The notes beneath the pieces are model-generated. The model was not told where the DNA came from, made no database searches, and saw only the letters and a list, made by a program, of their open reading frames with translations. A DNA stretch of 12,579 nucleotides. Origin: Desulfosarcina sp. (lineage in GTDB: Bacteria > Desulfobacterota > Desulfobacteria > Desulfobacterales > Desulfosarcinaceae). Location of the stretch: NCBI GenBank assembly GCA_018224455.1, contig JAGTUY010000137.1:1-12579 (forward strand), given 5' to 3'. Shown in pieces: positions 1 through 6,264 of this stretch. Made by a program: the position numbers and the translations under genes. Every line of letters begins with the position of its first letter. The stretch's first letter is position 1.

Positions 1-341
1 CGGACCCGTTTCTTATCTTCCATTTTCTCGACCACTTCCACCGTCGCGGTGACCGTGTCCCCGATGCGCACCGGTGCGAGAAAATCAAGTGTCTGCCGCA
101 TGTACACCGTTCCCGGGCCTGGCAGGCGAGTACCGATCACTGCGGAAATAAATCCCGCCGACAGCATGCCATGGGCGATGCGCGTCTTGAAAAAGGTGCC
201 CTGCGCGTAAGCCTCATCAATGTGCGCCGGATTAAAGTCGCCGGTGACGCCGGCAAACAGGTAGATGTCCGTATCGGTCACGGTCTTAGAGAATCGATCC
301 GAATCCCCGATGGTTAATTGGTCGAAGGTTTTTCCGATCAT
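1..341 (-). CDS. MaoC/PhaJ-like (R)-specific enoyl-CoA hydratase, C-terminus cut off by window edge
   Basis: Hot-dog fold hydratase of the MaoC family. Such enzymes add water to trans-2-enoyl-CoA to give (R)-3-hydroxyacyl-CoA, the monomer supply step for PHA. The first 113 residues are visible. The family signature is clear: FAGVTGDFNPAHIDEAYA near residues 31-48, containing the catalytic Asp (GD) and His (PAH), followed by IAHGMLSAGFIS. The ATG at 341 is preceded on the minus strand by AAGGGGATG at normal distance, and the N-terminus (MIGKTFDQLTIGD) has family length. It lies 47 bases downstream of the phasin-like gene on the same strand, so the two are probably co-transcribed, which supports a PHA role over other MaoC functions. 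The reading frame is intact to the edge. A 3-hydroxyacyl-ACP dehydratase role cannot be excluded. Confidence 0.9.
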   Translation of the reverse strand, partial: MIGKTFDQLTIGDSDRFSKTVTDTDIYLFAGVTGDFNPAHIDEAYAQGTFFKTRIAHGMLSAGFISAVIGTRLPGPGTVYMRQTLDFLAPVRIGDTVTATVEVVEKMEDKKRV

Positions 342-388
342 GTTGCATCCCCTTTGCGTGGTCGTTCCCTATTATTTCAATTGCTGGC

Positions 389-640
389 CTAAAAGAAGGA
401 TTCCACCTTCTTAAACGCCTCATCAACGGCCTTCTTATACTCTTCGCGGCCCTTTTTAAAGGTCTCCACCCAATCCTGCACCGCCTTTTTCCCCTCTTCG
501 GGCATCCAGGTTGCCTGGCTCAGCATTGTGTTGGCCAGGGTTTCGTTCTGTTCCTGAACCATGACCATGGCGTTAAATGCATTGTTGAAGGCACCTTTGT
601 TGAAATCTACCATCTGCTTGAAAACTAGTTTTTGATCCAT
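389..640 (-). CDS. Small phasin-like protein (PHA granule surface)
   Basis: An 83-residue, Lys/Glu-rich, almost wholly helical protein without signal peptide or membrane segment. It begins MDQKLVFKQMVDFNKGAFNNAF, has a conserved-looking QATWMPEEGKKAVQDWVETFKKGREEY core, and ends in an amphipathic KKAVDEAFKKVESFF helix. Phasins are short amphipathic helical proteins that coat PHA granules. The assignment rests on this character and on its place between a PhaJ-like gene and phaR, not on a firm motif. The start at 640 is chosen over an upstream in-frame ATG at 679 because AAGGAG sits 7 bases before it. A near-consensus promoter lies about 135 bases upstream, next to a palindrome cluster likely bound by PhaR. 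It may equally be called a hypothetical PHA-associated protein. Confidence 0.75.
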   Translation of the reverse strand: MDQKLVFKQMVDFNKGAFNNAFNAMVMVQEQNETLANTMLSQATWMPEEGKKAVQDWVETFKKGREEYKKAVDEAFKKVESFF

Positions 641-775
641 TTTTCTTCTCCTTACTTCTTGAAATTGGGTTTGCTGCAAATCTCCGGGGTTGAACCAAGA
701 TTTTTCGAGGGCCTTCCCCGGACCGATTGACTGTGCGATTTGCCATCAGATCCACGGACGGACGCACATGTCTTC

Positions 776-803
776 AATATATGTCCCCCTCGTCCGATGT
801 CAA
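776..803 (-). promoter_or_regulatory. Predicted sigma70-type promoter for the phasin-like gene
   Basis: Read on the minus strand, a perfect -35 TTGACA (803 to 798) is followed after 16 bases by TATATT (781 to 776), one mismatch from the -10 consensus. Transcription would start near 769 and give a leader of about 130 bases before the phasin-like start at 640. The GTGCATTGCAC palindrome lies about 10 bases upstream of the -35 box. Confidence 0.6.
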
Positions 804-813
804 TGGTTAAATG

Positions 814-849
814 GTGCATTGCACAATAATGACATTTTGTCATTGCAAT
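814..849. promoter_or_regulatory. Palindrome cluster, candidate PhaR operator shared by two divergent promoters
   Basis: Three adjoining or overlapping inverted repeats fill 36 bases: GTGCA-T-TGCAC (814-824), AATGACA-TTT-TGTCATT (828-844, perfect 7-bp arms) and ATTGCAAT (842-849). A further TTGCAAT is at 912-918. PhaR proteins of PHA producers are known to bind TGCA-type sites upstream of phasin genes and of phaR itself. The cluster is adjacent to the phasin -35 box and overlaps the phaR -35 box, so bound repressor could block both. The assignment of PhaR as the binder is inferred. Confidence 0.6.
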
Positions 850-870
850 TTAACAGGCGCTGTATATACT
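843..870 (+). promoter_or_regulatory. Predicted sigma70-type promoter for phaR
   Basis: TTGCAA (843-848) and TATACT (865-870) are separated by 16 bases, a good fit to -35/-10 elements. The -35 hexamer is part of the ATTGCAAT palindrome and so lies inside the candidate operator, consistent with autorepression. The predicted start near 877 gives a leader of about 70 bases. Confidence 0.55.
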
Positions 871-948
871 CTGCTAAAAAAGAATTAAAACAAATCCCAA
901 GTGAGCTTTTGTTGCAATGTGTCAAGACGAGAAGGGAATGTATGATCC

Positions 949-1470
949 ATGCCTGATCCCCTGGTGTTGAAAAAATACAGCAATCGGCGGCTCTACGATA
1001 CCCGGAACAGCCGCTATGTCACCCTCGAAGATGTATCAACAATGATCCGCTCCGGCGAGCAGGTGCAGATTCACGACGCCACCACCGGTGAGGATGTGAC
1101 CGCATTCATCCTCACCCAGATCGTTCTGGAGGCGGCCAAACGCAGAAACAGCCTGCTGCCGGAATCGGTGCTGCACCTGATTATCCGTTACGGAGACAAT
1201 GCCCTGGGTGAGTTCTTCGAAAAATATTTTCAGAAAACCCTCCAAAACTATCTCGAAACCAAAAAAGCTTTTGATCAACAATTTGGAAAGTGGCTGGATA
1301 TGGGCATGGAGATGCCCAGGCGCATGCCGGAGATGATGTCCGGCGTATCCACCATCGAAGGCATGATTAAAATGTTCGGTCTGCCCAAGCCACCTGCATC
1401 AAAAAGACCGGATTCGGAACACCCGGACCCATCAGACAACCCCGACAGCGAACAGAAACCAAAAGCATAA
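949..1470 (+). CDS. phaR: Polyhydroxyalkanoate synthesis repressor PhaR
   Basis: Cytoplasmic DNA-binding regulator that senses PHA. In known systems free PhaR represses phasin (and its own) transcription and is titrated away by binding to PHA granules. The N-terminal PHB/PHA accumulation DNA-binding domain is unmistakable: LKKYSNRRLYDTRNSRYVTLEDV (about residues 7-29). The following accumulation-regulatory domain continues through ITQ/ILTQIVLEAAKR and the aromatic GEFFEKYFQKTLQNYLE helix. The tail (about 145-173) is Pro/Ser/Asp-rich and low in complexity. The length of 173 residues is normal. The start is 11 bases from the best Shine-Dalgarno (GAAGGGA, 931-937), and a five-codon ORF (942-956) overlaps it. 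The neighbours on both sides are PHA genes, which supports the function. Confidence 0.93.
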   Translation: MPDPLVLKKYSNRRLYDTRNSRYVTLEDVSTMIRSGEQVQIHDATTGEDVTAFILTQIVLEAAKRRNSLLPESVLHLIIRYGDNALGEFFEKYFQKTLQNYLETKKAFDQQFGKWLDMGMEMPRRMPEMMSGVSTIEGMIKMFGLPKPPASKRPDSEHPDPSDNPDSEQKPKA

Positions 1471-1549
1471 ACAACGCCTATTGCGTCGGTTACCCCGCTT
1501 TTGCGATGCACCCGCATGGCACCAGCGGTCCCGACTGCCGGAGATACCC

Positions 1550-3706
1550 ATGTCTACAACACCTACGACCCGTTTAACCCCCACTGATTCCCCTTTGCAC
1601 TGGCTGACCGATGCCGTCGAGTATACCGGAGATTATTTTCAGCGGTCGGTTTTATTTGCTGATATTATGAGACGCCGGGGAAACCAGTACCTCGACCATC
1701 TGCGGCAGGGACAGCCGCCGGTGCTGACCTTTTCCTACGATATCCTGCTTGACGGCCGGGAGATGGACCCACCCACCAATTTTTATCTGGCCAGGATCCG
1801 GGACCGTCGGACGCCATCCCCATCCCCGCCCTCGGACTGGAAAGAAAAACGGCGCCACCTGATTGCCACCTCTTCCCCCAAGTCATCCACGCGTCCGATA
1901 ATCATCATCGATCCACGGGCGGGCCACGGCCCGGGAATCGGCGGTGCCAAACGGGATTCGGAAATCGGAATGGCTCTGGACCAGGGATACCCGGTGTACG
2001 TGATTTTATTCAGCACCCGGCCGTTGGCCGGACAGACGCTGGATCATGTTCAACTGGCCATGGCCAGGTTTGTGGAAACGGTCCGGGACCGCCATCCGCA
2101 AACTGGAAATCCGGCTATTATCGGAAACTGCCAGGCCGGGTGGGCCGCCGCGCTTTTAGGGGCCGTGAGGCCCGACATCACCGGGCCCATCGTAATGAAC
2201 GGCGCACCCCTGTCATATTGGGCCGGCGTAAAGGGCAAGCATCCCATGCGCTACAAGGGGGGCCTGACAGGTGGCGCGTGGCAGGCATCTTTATGGGGAG
2301 ACCTGGGCAACGGTATGTTCGACGGTGCCCACCTGGTGGCCGGTTTCGAGGACCTCAATCCGGCCAACACCCTGTGGAACAAGCATTATCACCTGTGGGC
2401 CAATGTGGACACGGAAGCTGACCGTTATCTGGAATTCGAGCGCTGGTGGAATGGCTATTACCTGCTCACGGCCGAAGAGATTCATTTTATCGTGGACCAG
2501 CTGTTTGTGGGCAACCGGGCCCAGCGGGGGCAACTGGTGATGAACGACCAACGCGTGGACCTGAAGGCCATGAAAGGGCCCATCGTGGTCTTTGCCTCCC
2601 ATGGTGACAACATCACCCCCCCCCAGCAGGCCCTCAACTGGATACCTGCCGAGTGGGGCAGTGTGGAGGAAATCCGACGCAGGCAGCAGACCATCGTCTA
2701 CATGCTCCACGGCACCATCGGTCATCTGGGTATTTTCGTCTCTGCCGGTGTTTCCCGGAAGGAGCATCGCGAGATTATCGCCAGTATCGACCTGATGGAT
2801 TACCTCTCTCCCGGCTTATACGAAATGGTGATCTTGGATGATGACGACGGCATGTGGCAGGTCCGATTCGAGGCGCGGGAGATGACGGACATCCTGGCCA
2901 TGGATGACGGTGACGATGACCAGATTGCATTTGGGCCGGCCGAGGCGCTTTCCAGCTACAACGATCGTGTTTATCGGAGACTGGTGCGGCCCTGGGTGAA
3001 GGCGGCGGTGAACGAAGCCACGGCTGAGACGCTCAGGCAGCTGCACCCCCTGCGGACCTCCCGCTATGGGTTCTCCGACCTGAATCCGTGGATGGCACCG
3101 GTGGTCCATCTTGCCGACGAGGTGAAAAAACAACGTCGACCGGTATCGCCGGACAATCCCTTTTTGACCCTGGAAAAGATTTTTTCTGATACGATATCCA
3201 AAAGCCTGGATCTCTTTCGGGATTGTCGTGACCAGGCAATTGAATTCTGGTTTTATGCGATTTTCGACCATCCGTGGATGCGGGCGATCGCCAACGATGA
3301 AACGACCGGTGGCGCCGACGAAACTTTCGAATGTCGGCCAAGCGGGCTGGCGGGGGCCGACGACGGTGGTTTTGCCGATGCGGTGGTGAGAATCATGGTC
3401 GCGCTGGCTCATGCCGGTTCCGGTACGCGCAGACGCAGCCTTGCGGCTTATGACGGCCTGGCCGGCCGGGATGTCCGCCTGATGGACGTTCATGGCTCCA
3501 CCTTGAGCGAAATGATCAAAAAACAGTCCGGGGTCATAAAATCCGCGCCGGAAGCGGCTCTCGCCGCCCTGCCCGCCCTGCTTCCCTGCCGGGCGGACCG
3601 CCAAAAAGCCCTGGCTATCGCAACGGCGCTGATGGTGCGTGAGCCTGGTGCAGACGCCCAGGTGGTCCGCATGCGCGATGCCATTGCCGCTGTACTGGGC
3701 ATTTGA
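1550..3706 (+). CDS. DUF3141 family alpha/beta hydrolase, PHA synthase-like
   Basis: A 718-residue cytoplasmic protein. The alpha/beta-hydrolase part (about 95-410) has IIIIDPRAGHGPGIGG, then the nucleophile elbow GNCQAGW with Cys194. An acid follows in SHGDNITPP (Asp353) and a base in LHGTIGHLG (His392). A Cys nucleophile in a lipase-box-like G-x-C-x-G motif, with Asp and His in these contexts, matches PHA synthases rather than Ser esterases. DUF3141 proteins are often annotated as PHA synthetase-like, but their activity is not established. The last 60 residues (ALPALLPCRADRQKALAIA) look like a TerB-like helical domain. The start at 1550 has GGAG six bases upstream; the frame is also open from 1481. 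It follows phaR by 79 bases. A run of nine C (2616-2624) lies just after the Asp353 codon. Confidence 0.85.
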   Translation: MSTTPTTRLTPTDSPLHWLTDAVEYTGDYFQRSVLFADIMRRRGNQYLDHLRQGQPPVLTFSYDILLDGREMDPPTNFYLARIRDRRTPSPSPPSDWKEKRRHLIATSSPKSSTRPIIIIDPRAGHGPGIGGAKRDSEIGMALDQGYPVYVILFSTRPLAGQTLDHVQLAMARFVETVRDRHPQTGNPAIIGNCQAGWAAALLGAVRPDITGPIVMNGAPLSYWAGVKGKHPMRYKGGLTGGAWQASLWGDLGNGMFDGAHLVAGFEDLNPANTLWNKHYHLWANVDTEADRYLEFERWWNGYYLLTAEEIHFIVDQLFVGNRAQRGQLVMNDQRVDLKAMKGPIVVFASHGDNITPPQQALNWIPAEWGSVEEIRRRQQTIVYMLHGTIGHLGIFVSAGVSRKEHREIIASIDLMDYLSPGLYEMVILDDDDGMWQVRFEAREMTDILAMDDGDDDQIAFGPAEALSSYNDRVYRRLVRPWVKAAVNEATAETLRQLHPLRTSRYGFSDLNPWMAPVVHLADEVKKQRRPVSPDNPFLTLEKIFSDTISKSLDLFRDCRDQAIEFWFYAIFDHPWMRAIANDETTGGADETFECRPSGLAGADDGGFADAVVRIMVALAHAGSGTRRRSLAAYDGLAGRDVRLMDVHGSTLSEMIKKQSGVIKSAPEAALAALPALLPCRADRQKALAIATALMVREPGADAQVVRMRDAIAAVLGI

Positions 3707-3785
3707 CTTGTTCTTGCCGGTTCGACCGATGCGGTGCCGACATGCTGATCGTCGATGCCCGGGCGGCCCTGGATGACCTTCCGCG

Positions 3786-3941
3786 ATGAACGGGTTCAGT
3801 TCGCCGGTAAAACCCGACCCTGAAACCGTCATTGCCGTCGGAGATGTCCGGATTCCGGTGGTGGCTTACGGTCGTCGATGGCTGGTGGTGGAAAAACCCG
3901 GCGGCATGAGCATTATTCCCTGGGAGAATGCGAACCGCTGA
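3786..3941 (+). pseudogene. Remnant of an RluA-family pseudouridine synthase (N-terminal piece)
   Basis: A 51-codon ORF ending in VVAYGRRWLVVEKPGGMSI then a short unrelated tail and TGA. RluA-type rRNA/tRNA pseudouridine synthases carry a very similar stretch (a hydrophobic LVV.KP.GM segment) early in the catalytic domain, well before the catalytic Asp motif. That Asp motif and everything after it are missing, because the methyltransferase gene begins here (its first possible ATG at 3928 overlaps this ORF). The ATG at 3786 overlaps the stop of an upstream 15-codon frame (3742-3789) in an ATGA arrangement. I read it as a decayed fragment, not a working enzyme. The match is short, so identity is moderate. 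Confidence 0.5.
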
Positions 3942-3960
3942 CCGGTCGAAAGGAAAAGTC

Positions 3961-5046
3961 ATGCAAGATGATGCGAGAACCTTTCAGGACAAAATGGTGG
4001 ATGTCCTCAACTATGGATCCTTGAATCTGGCCATGGGCTTAGGTTATCGTGCCGGCCTTTTCGACATCATGGACGCCAAGGATCGGCCATGCACCGTGGA
4101 TGAAATCTGTGGGGCGGCGGGACTGAACCACCGGTATGTGCAGGAGTGGTTGGGTGTGATGGTGTGCGGGAGCATTGTGGAATTGGTTCGGGACGATGAC
4201 GGCCAGCCCCGCTTTTTATTGCCTAAAGCCCATGGGGATGTGCTTGCGCGCCGTGCCGGAAGCGGCAACCTGGGCGTTTACACCCAGGAAATCCCCCTGC
4301 TTACGGCCTGCGCCATGGAGCCTGTGTTTCATGGTTTTCTGACTGGAGCGGGGATCCCATACGAACAGTATCCGGCCTTTCATGATTTCATGGCGCAACT
4401 GGGCGATGCCAAACACCGTCAGGTGCTTGTCGATACGTTCCTGCCATCGGTGGACGAAGGCCGGGTGGTCCAGGCCCTGCATCGGGGCATCCAGGTTTGC
4501 GACCTGGGATGCTCCCAAGGGGTCGCCACCCTCCTGATGGCCGAAGCCTTTCCCGCCAGCCGATTTACCGGCATCGACATCAGCACGGAGGTCCTCGATG
4601 CAGCCCGGGCCGATGCTTGCGATAAGGGGTTGACCAATGTCTGTTTCGAAGCGCGCGACGCTGCCGAACTGCGCCACCCCAACAACCTGTCCGCGAACTT
4701 TGACTACATCACCGCCTTCGATGCCATCCATGACCAGACCCGGCCCTTGGATGCGCTCCGCGGCATTCGTGAAATATTAAAGGATGACGGCGCATTTTCC
4801 ATGATCGATATTGCTGCGGACAGCGATATGGAGGGCAACCGGGACCATCCCATGGGAGCGTTTTTGTACGCGGTCAGCCTGATGCACTGCATGCCGGTCG
4901 GGCTGATGGATGGCGGTGCCGGTCTGGGGATGATGTGGGGGAGGCAACTGGCGGAAAAAATGCTGGCACAAGCCGGGTTCGGTCGGGTATCGGTGACAAA
5001 GATCCCCAACGACCCGTTCAATTTGCATTTTTTCTGCCGGAAATAG
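3961..5046 (+). CDS. Class I SAM-dependent methyltransferase with N-terminal winged-helix-like domain
   Basis: A 361-residue cytoplasmic methyltransferase; the substrate is unknown. Residues 1-105 form a helical, winged-helix-like region (NYGSLNLAMGLGYRAGLFDIM, then CTVDEICGAAGLNHRYVQEWL), as in O-methyltransferase-like families where it aids dimerisation. Motif I for SAM binding is VCDLGCSQG (Asp181-Gly187), the acidic strand end is TGIDIS (Asp206), and a FDYITAFDAIHDQ motif IV follows. The end GLGMMWGRQLAEKML...DPFNLHFFCRK fits the family that includes mycobacterial Rv2258c-like proteins. The ATG at 3961 is preferred over that at 3928 because AAAGGAA precedes it and the earlier start would overlap the RluA remnant. 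No obvious link to PHA metabolism is visible. Confidence 0.88.
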   Translation: MQDDARTFQDKMVDVLNYGSLNLAMGLGYRAGLFDIMDAKDRPCTVDEICGAAGLNHRYVQEWLGVMVCGSIVELVRDDDGQPRFLLPKAHGDVLARRAGSGNLGVYTQEIPLLTACAMEPVFHGFLTGAGIPYEQYPAFHDFMAQLGDAKHRQVLVDTFLPSVDEGRVVQALHRGIQVCDLGCSQGVATLLMAEAFPASRFTGIDISTEVLDAARADACDKGLTNVCFEARDAAELRHPNNLSANFDYITAFDAIHDQTRPLDALRGIREILKDDGAFSMIDIAADSDMEGNRDHPMGAFLYAVSLMHCMPVGLMDGGAGLGMMWGRQLAEKMLAQAGFGRVSVTKIPNDPFNLHFFCRK

Positions 5047-5047
5047 A

Positions 5048-5060
5048 GGCGGGATCCGCC
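5048..5060 (+). terminator. Short GC hairpin after the methyltransferase gene (weak terminator candidate)
   Basis: GGCGG-GAT-CCGCC begins two bases after the stop codon. The stem is perfect but only 5 bp, and no T-run follows, so intrinsic termination is doubtful. Confidence 0.25.
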
Positions 5061-5065
5061 ATGAA

Positions 5066-5341
5066 TTACTGTCGTTGTTTCGGTGAATAGGTCAACAGAG
5101 GGCTGGCGATTGACGGCGTTTTCAACCGGTCGTGGAGAGCCGATGGCTCTGCTTCGTTTGGGTCCGGTGGCTGACGGGATTTTTCGCGGGCTTCTCTGGA
5201 AATTGTGACCCGATCGACAACACCGAATGTCTGTTCCTCATGCATCGGACGGTCGCCGGTTGCCGAACCTGACCGTGGCGACCGTTCGATGGGGGAAATT
5301 TTCTGATTGTCCACAATTATATAAGGTGTGTCATCTATCAT
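5066..5341 (-). CDS. Possible small hypothetical protein (91 residues)
   Basis: I do not recognise this protein. It starts MIDDTPYIIVDNQKISPIE, is hydrophilic, has no membrane segment, and carries VVDRVTISREAREKSR near residues 43-58. Short Desulfobacterota hypothetical proteins often contain a similar VD.V.IS.EA.E stretch, which is the main reason to accept it over the overlapping plus-strand frames. AGGTG lies 8 bases before the ATG. It is convergent with the methyltransferase gene and ends 19 bases from it. The Pro-rich C-terminal half (QPPDPNEAEPSALHDR) suggests disorder. It may be spurious. Confidence 0.45.
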   Translation of the reverse strand: MIDDTPYIIVDNQKISPIERSPRSGSATGDRPMHEEQTFGVVDRVTISREAREKSRQPPDPNEAEPSALHDRLKTPSIASPLLTYSPKQRQ

Positions 5342-5512
5342 CGGCGTTGCACCTGGCTGCCAATCCCTTCAATCACCTTCGACCCCGAAAAGACCCCATG
5401 GCCATAAGTGCGGTAAAATCAAGTAATCGTTATCATAATTTATTCATTGTTACAAGCCGCGGGGCTGCGCTTGCCGTTACCATCCATCTTCAACGTTTTT
5501 TCCCCATGGGTA

Positions 5513-5734
5513 CTACCATCCGGTATAGCCGCAAACGCCGACTCGGGGTGAGTTGACGACCGGCAGAAACATATCTTCATCGCAGTCATGGGTTTGCGCA
5601 CACGCTTCACAAAGCCAACCCGCATTATCCCACATACACGCGGCACAAATCACCATCGCTGATTTGGCGTTGCAACCATCACAAGGAATCATCGGCTGGG
5701 CATTTCTGGCAATGCGTTGAACCTTCCCCTTCAT
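5513..5734 (-). pseudogene. Cys-rich zinc-ribbon fragment, resembles C-terminus of a pRiA4b ORF-3 family protein
   Basis: A 73-residue frame with paired cysteines IPCDGC, MVICAACMW, WLCEAC and a final NSPRVGVCGYTGW. The cysteine spacing suggests one or two zinc ribbons. The ending, ...PVVNSPR.GVCGYTG, is like the C-terminal tail I associate with plasmid pRiA4b ORF-3 family proteins. The large N-terminal domain of that family is absent: the frame is closed by a stop at 5765-5767, and the sequence upstream belongs to the response-regulator region. There is no convincing Shine-Dalgarno before the ATG at 5734. I judge it the leftover 3' end of a gene; an intact small zinc-ribbon protein is the alternative. 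Confidence 0.5.
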
Positions 5735-5813
5735 GGGACCACGGTAGCGGTTTGATCCTTCGCTTCAGGTGATTGCGTCAAACCGGGTGGTCCCTGTCGA
5801 CAGACCGTCACCG

Positions 5814-6164
5814 TCACCCAATCGTATTCTTGACCATCCCCACCAGTTTCTCCGGATCGAAGGGCTTTTTGACGAAGGCGATGGCGTCCTTGATGGCGTG
5901 GTCGCCGTCGATGCCGCTGATCACGATGACCGGGGTGTCGCGCAAGTCCTTGTCCTTGCGCAGTTTGCGGTAAAAACGGGGGCCCCACTCGCCGGGCATC
6001 TGCAGGTCCAGGGTGATCAGGTCGGGTTTCTCCTTTTGGACCACATCCAGGCCTTCCATGGTGCTCGAAGCATTGCAGGTTTCGTAGCCGTTGTCGCTGA
6101 AAACGGCTTCCAGGTATTTGACCACAATGGGGTCGTCGTCGATGATGAGAATTTTCTTGGGCAT
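5814..6164 (-). CDS. Stand-alone receiver-domain response regulator
   Basis: A 116-residue CheY/DivK-like receiver with no output domain. All key residues are seen: acidic pocket Asp9-Asp10-Asp11 (KILIIDDDP), phospho-acceptor Asp53 (LITLDLQMP), the Ser83 switch (VIVISG) and Lys100-Pro101 (FVKKPF). AGGAG lies 9 bases before the ATG at 6164. It is on the same strand as, and downstream of, tmcA, from which it is separated by 243 bases holding a REP-like hairpin and a long palindrome. Response regulators also sit beside tmc genes in Desulfovibrio, so a role in controlling or responding to Tmc electron flow is plausible. The partner kinase is not in the window. Confidence 0.93.
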   Translation of the reverse strand: MPKKILIIDDDPIVVKYLEAVFSDNGYETCNASSTMEGLDVVQKEKPDLITLDLQMPGEWGPRFYRKLRKDKDLRDTPVIVISGIDGDHAIKDAIAFVKKPFDPEKLVGMVKNTIG

Positions 6165-6197
6165 GAAAGCTTTCTCCTAATCGTTCCTGGGTAAAGA

Positions 6198-6226
6198 GAT
6201 TCCTCGCGGCTGGAAGCCGCTCCAAC
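6198..6226 (-). repeat. REP-like palindrome (GGAGCGGCTTCCAGCCGC type)
   Basis: On the minus strand the sequence is TTGGAGCGGCTTCCAGCCGCG followed by AGGAATC. The core stem GCGGCT-GGA-AGCCGC (6206-6220 on the plus strand) is perfect. This GGAGCGGCTT..AGCCGCGA layout is typical of repetitive extragenic palindromes seen in many Proteobacteria. It lies 34 bases upstream of the response-regulator start. Only one copy is in the window, so repetition in the genome is inferred. Confidence 0.55.
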
Positions 6227-6264
6227 AAATTTCCACCATGAGGATCGTAATAGACTCAGCGTTC

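Noticed and set aside
1481..1549. N-terminal extension of the DUF3141 protein by 23 residues
   Set aside because: The Arg/Pro-rich extension lacks a Shine-Dalgarno; GGAG lies six bases before the ATG at 1550.
2816..3832. 338-codon minus-strand open frame antisense to the DUF3141 gene
   Set aside because: It has no motif or Shine-Dalgarno, and its composition (Arg/His/Pro-rich) is that of a shadow frame; the plus strand has the catalytic triad.
5227..5556. 109-codon plus-strand frame
   Set aside because: The composition is irregular, there is no Shine-Dalgarno, and it runs across two minus-strand candidates with better protein character.
5731..6228. 165-codon minus-strand frame over the response regulator
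   Set aside because: It is frame-shifted relative to the receiver domain, whose acidic pocket, Asp53 and Lys100 are all in the other frame.
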